Assembly (NCBI GenBank): GCA_947626115.1
Contig: CANQQX010000005.1
Location: 1 to 53,431, forward strand
Direction: 5' to 3'
Length of the DNA stretch: 53,431 bases
DNA from: an uncultured Bacilli bacterium
Lineage (GTDB): Bacteria > Bacillota_I > Bacilli_A > RF39 > UBA660
Shown here: positions 50,313 to 53,431 of the stretch, one piece after another
Layout: every line of letters starts with the position of its first letter
How positions within the stretch are numbered: the stretch's first letter is position 1
Translations under genes and position numbers: made by a program
Notes under the pieces: model-generated
The model's input: only the letters and a program-made list of their open reading frames with translations
The model's database searches: none
Told to the model about the DNA's origin: nothing

Positions 50313-53306
50313 ATGAAAAATAGAATAATTACTAATAGTTTGCGTTCGATAAAGAACTCATTTTCAAGATTTATTCCACTCTTAATAATGAGTTTTCTTG
50401 GTGTATTTGTCTATGCCGGCTTAAACGCTACTAAACCCGATATGATAAATGCTTTAGATAATTTTCTTGATAGTCATAATGTTTATGATTTGAAAATAAT
50501 TTCTACTTTAGGTTTAACAAAAGATGATAGAGATGCCCTAAATAAAATTAAAGGAGTTAAAAATGCAGAATATTCTTATAGTAAAGATGTTTTAATAAAT
50601 GATAATGATGAAGAATTAGTTATAAATATTGCATCACTTCCTAATAATATAAATACACTTAAATTAGTTAAAGGAAGATTACCTAATGCTAAAAATGAAA
50701 TAGTATTAGAGAATAATTTTATTACTAAAACAAGTTATAAAATTGGTGATACTTTAGTAGTTAAAGATAATGATGTTAATGAAGAAAACTTTATCATAGT
50801 GGGAACAGTTGAAAGTGGTCTTTATTTTAATAATGTTAGACTTAATCAAGATCGAGGGACAACTACGATTGGTTCAGGGACAATTAATTATTATGCTTAT
50901 GTTTTAGAAGACAATTTTAAAATGGATTATTATAATGCTATATATGTTACAGTTGCTAACGCTAAAGAAATGATAACTAATGATAAAGAATATCAAGATT
51001 TAATTAATAAATATGAAGAAAAAATTGAGAATATTAAAAGTAAACAAGAAGATAATCGTTATCAATCTTTATATAATGAATTAAATGATGAAATAGAAAA
51101 AAATGAAAAAGAAGCAAATAATAATTTTACTCAAGCTAAAAAAGAACTAGATAAAGCGCAAAGTAAACTAACTAAAACGAAAAAAGAATTGGATACGGCT
51201 AAAACTAATTTAAATGATTATAAAAATAAGTTAGATAAAGCGAAAATTGAAATAACTAATAATGAAAATGCTTTAAATAAAGTATTTCAAGATAATAATA
51301 TAACAAAAGAAACTTTAAATGATACGATTAAATTATTAGATGAACAAATAAAAAATTTAGAATTAGTTATAAAAGAATTAGATCAAAATTCCAAAACATA
51401 TCAAGAATATAATTTAAAATTAACTAATTTAAAAAATAATTATAATACATTAAATGAATTAAAAATAAAAAATGATGCAATAAACACTGCTAAAGATGAA
51501 TATCAAACTAATTTAGCGAGTTATAATACTTTAAATAATCAATATGAAAAAGGATTAAAAGAGTATAATAGTGGTTTAAAAGAATATAATGATAGTTTAT
51601 CTAAATATAAAAAAGAAAAACAAAATGCTGAAGAGAAAATAAAAGATGCCAAAGATGAATTAAATAATTTAGAAAAACCAACTTGGTATATAAATACTAG
51701 ACTAGATTATCAAACTTATGGTGATTATATTGATGATGTTTTAAGTATTGCAAATTTATCGAAAATATTTCCTTTAGTATTTTTTGCGGTTGCTATATTA
51801 GTTAGTTTAATTTCAATGAATAGATTAGTAGAAGATGATCGTATTGAAATTGGTACTTTAAAATCTCTTGGTTTTAAAAATAAAGAAATAATTATTAAAT
51901 ATATTTTATTTGCTAGTCTAGCCGTAATTATTGGTGGTATTATCGGTGGTATTCTTGGTGTAATTATTATTCCAAGCATTATATCAAGTATTTATAATAT
52001 GCTCTTTAATGTTCCAAATTTCAAAATATATTATAATTTTAAAATTATTCTTTTAAGTATGCTTATTGCTATTATCTGTATTGGTGGTAGTACAATTTAT
52101 ACAGTTTTAAAAGTAATAAAAGAAAAACCTGCTGATTTAATGCGACCTAAAGCCCCTAAAAATGGTAAAAGAGTATTATTAGAAAAAATATCATTTATTT
52201 GGAATCATTTAAGTTTTTCCAATAAAATTACGGTGAGAAATTTAATGCGTTATAAAAAAAGGGGTATAGTTACCATTATTGGTATTGCCGGTTGTAGTGC
52301 TCTTTTATTATGTGGCTTTGGTATTAGAGATGCTATTATAGATATAGGTAATATGCAATATCAAGAAACATTTAAATTTAATGCTATGGTCTATTTAAAT
52401 GGTGATATTAAAAAAGATACTTTTTCTAATTCTAATATTACGGCAATAGTACCATCAGAAAATATTAAAGTAAAACAAAATAAAATAAGTGCTAATTTAT
52501 TTGTAGTAAATAAAGATGAAATAGAAAAAATAGTTAACTTAAAAGATAAAAATAAGCAAAAATTAAAGTTAGAAAAAGATAAAGTAATAATAACTGATAA
52601 ATTTGCTGATTTAAATAATTTACATATTGGTGATAAAGTAAATTTACTTGATGATAATAATAATGTCTATAGTTATGAAATAAGTGGTATTACTAAAAAT
52701 TATTTAATGCATTATATTTATCTAGATGAAGATACTTTTAGTAAAAAATATGAATATAAACCTAATGTAGTATATTTAAATACGAAAGATATATCATCTT
52801 CTAAAAGAGAAAATCTAGCTACTGAAATTAGAAATAATGATGAAGTATTAAGTATTACATTTATGGAGGATTTAGTTAAATCAGCTGATAATATGTTAAA
52901 GTCATTAAATAAAGTAGTCTTAATTATTTTAGTTTTAGCAGCCTCTCTTTCCTTTGTCGTTTTATATAATTTATCATCTATTAATATTAATGAACGAAAA
53001 AGAGAAATATCTACTTTAAAAGTTTTAGGATTTCATGACCATGAAGTAGATCACTATATAACTAAAGAAAATATTATTTTTACTATTTTTGGTATTATAA
53101 TTGGTTTAATTTTAGGTTATTTCCTAACTAATTTTGTTATTGTAACTGTGGAAATAGAAAAAGCTAGATTTATTCATCATATAAGTATTTATAGTTATTT
53201 ATATACTATTATTATAACTTTTATATTTACTTTCTTAGTTAATTTTGTAACCCATTTTAATTTAAAGAAAATAGATATGATAGCGTCTTTAAAGAGTGTT
53301 GATTAA
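50313..53306 (+). CDS. FtsX-type ABC permease with a large extracellular coiled coil
   Basis: About 997 residues with eight predicted membrane helices in two FtsX-like sets. One helix lies near the N-terminus, followed by a 450-residue extracellular part that includes a long coiled coil (about 230-455, rich in Lys, Glu, Asn and Leu), then three helices; after that a helix near 655, a second extracellular domain, and three helices at the C-terminus (LSFVVLYNLSSININERKRE precedes the last pair). Such fused permeases work with a MacB/LolD-like ATPase in Gram-positives, commonly in peptide resistance, export or signalling. Substrate unknown. A perfect terminator-type hairpin follows. Confidence 0.88.
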   Translation: MKNRIITNSLRSIKNSFSRFIPLLIMSFLGVFVYAGLNATKPDMINALDNFLDSHNVYDLKIISTLGLTKDDRDALNKIKGVKNAEYSYSKDVLINDNDEELVINIASLPNNINTLKLVKGRLPNAKNEIVLENNFITKTSYKIGDTLVVKDNDVNEENFIIVGTVESGLYFNNVRLNQDRGTTTIGSGTINYYAYVLEDNFKMDYYNAIYVTVANAKEMITNDKEYQDLINKYEEKIENIKSKQEDNRYQSLYNELNDEIEKNEKEANNNFTQAKKELDKAQSKLTKTKKELDTAKTNLNDYKNKLDKAKIEITNNENALNKVFQDNNITKETLNDTIKLLDEQIKNLELVIKELDQNSKTYQEYNLKLTNLKNNYNTLNELKIKNDAINTAKDEYQTNLASYNTLNNQYEKGLKEYNSGLKEYNDSLSKYKKEKQNAEEKIKDAKDELNNLEKPTWYINTRLDYQTYGDYIDDVLSIANLSKIFPLVFFAVAILVSLISMNRLVEDDRIEIGTLKSLGFKNKEIIIKYILFASLAVIIGGIIGGILGVIIIPSIISSIYNMLFNVPNFKIYYNFKIILLSMLIAIICIGGSTIYTVLKVIKEKPADLMRPKAPKNGKRVLLEKISFIWNHLSFSNKITVRNLMRYKKRGIVTIIGIAGCSALLLCGFGIRDAIIDIGNMQYQETFKFNAMVYLNGDIKKDTFSNSNITAIVPSENIKVKQNKISANLFVVNKDEIEKIVNLKDKNKQKLKLEKDKVIITDKFADLNNLHIGDKVNLLDDNNNVYSYEISGITKNYLMHYIYLDEDTFSKKYEYKPNVVYLNTKDISSSKRENLATEIRNNDEVLSITFMEDLVKSADNMLKSLNKVVLIILVLAASLSFVVLYNLSSININERKREISTLKVLGFHDHEVDHYITKENIIFTIFGIIIGLILGYFLTNFVIVTVEIEKARFIHHISIYSYLYTIIITFIFTFLVNFVTHFNLKKIDMIASLKSVD

Positions 53307-53310
53307 TTAA

Positions 53311-53346
53311 AAAATACATTAGATATTATAACTAGTGTATTTTTTA
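53311..53346 (+). terminator. Terminator of the ABC exporter operon
   Basis: AAAATACATTAG at 53311-53322 pairs with CTAGTGTATTTT at 53332-53343 (one T-G pair), followed by T. Confidence 0.8.
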
Positions 53347-53393
53347 TTGTTTAACTTATTTACTATTTTTTTTATTAATGAGATAATAATTAT

Positions 53394-53431
53394 ATGAATA
53401 CATATTTATTAGTTAGTGAAACAAATTATTT
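53394..53431 (+). CDS. Start of a gene running off the window (possible holA)
   Basis: An open frame begins at ATG 53394 and reads MNTYLLVSETNY to the edge. A TGA-GATAAT extended -10 at 53379-53387 ends 6 nt before the ATG, so the transcript would be leaderless. The opening strand resembles DNA polymerase III delta subunit starts, and holA often follows comEC in Firmicutes, but 12 residues are too few to identify it. Confidence 0.3.
   Translation, partial: MNTYLLVSETNY

Noticed and set aside
1..53431. Mycoplasma genetic code (UGA = Trp)
   Set aside because: Trp codons in conserved motifs are TGG and at least one gene (1472-2242) ends at TGA inside an ATGA overlap, so the standard code fits.

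Overview
The window comes from a very AT-rich, cell-walled Gram-positive bacterium on the standard genetic code (UGA stops are used, Trp is UGG). Gene content (MurG, MurB, DivIB, FtsW, type-2 peptide deformylase, LepA, QueH, PPDK, ComEA/ComEC, YjcZ-like peptide, BspA-like and M26-like surface proteins) suggests an uncultured gut Bacilli lineage (RF39 / Erysipelotrichia / Mollicutes-related). That placement is inference; no rRNA gene is present to test it.

Layout. 1-910: decayed, tandemly duplicated tail of an Rpn/PD-(D/E)XK-type gene. 924-2242 (minus): peptide deformylase with a coupled unknown gene. 2374-6065: lepA, an unknown gene and hemW, overlapping. 6099-11261: surface or membrane proteins and unknowns, including a BspA-like DUF285 protein. 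11307-13030: short GDPD and a Fic protein, convergent. 13168-16491: murG-murB-divIB-queH, overlapping. 16641-18746: rpsB-tsf behind a structured leader; S2 carries a Rho_N-like C-terminal domain. 18818-21901: two paralogous surface proteins with a formylglycine-enzyme/C-type-lectin-like C-terminus. 21962-26912: unknown gene, Xer-type recombinase, ppdK, unknown gene. 26944-27211: promoter-terminator unit with no ORF, a candidate ncRNA. 27327-36554: a 3075-residue M26-like zinc metalloprotease with cohesin-like, membrane-hairpin and dockerin-like segments. 36643-38246: a third, frameshifted surface paralogue. 38251-43380: acpS facing an operon of ACP, CocE/NonD hydrolase, phosphotransacylase, butyrate kinase and a membrane protein. 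43492-48015: small genes, ftsW, comEA-comEC. 48194-49449: HTH-CYTH fusion regulator plus partner. 49609-53306: MacB-like ABC exporter. The window ends just inside another gene.

Most striking observation: three promoters, in front of the BspA-like protein and both loci of the lectin-like family, share a near-identical core. An uninterrupted run of eight G sits inside the 16-nt spacer between TTGATT and TATAAT. In DNA this AT-rich, that is the classic design of a slipped-strand, phase-variable promoter. The promoters, the divergent C-termini of the paralogues and the frameshifted third copy suggest a switchable surface-antigen system, flanking a giant secreted protease. No reverse transcriptase or template repeat of a diversity-generating retroelement is visible.

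Regulatory style: most promoters found have a TGn extended -10. Several leaders are very short, and two genes (xerD and the last partial ORF) look leaderless. Terminators are strong hairpins, several overlapping stop codons or ribosome-binding sites.
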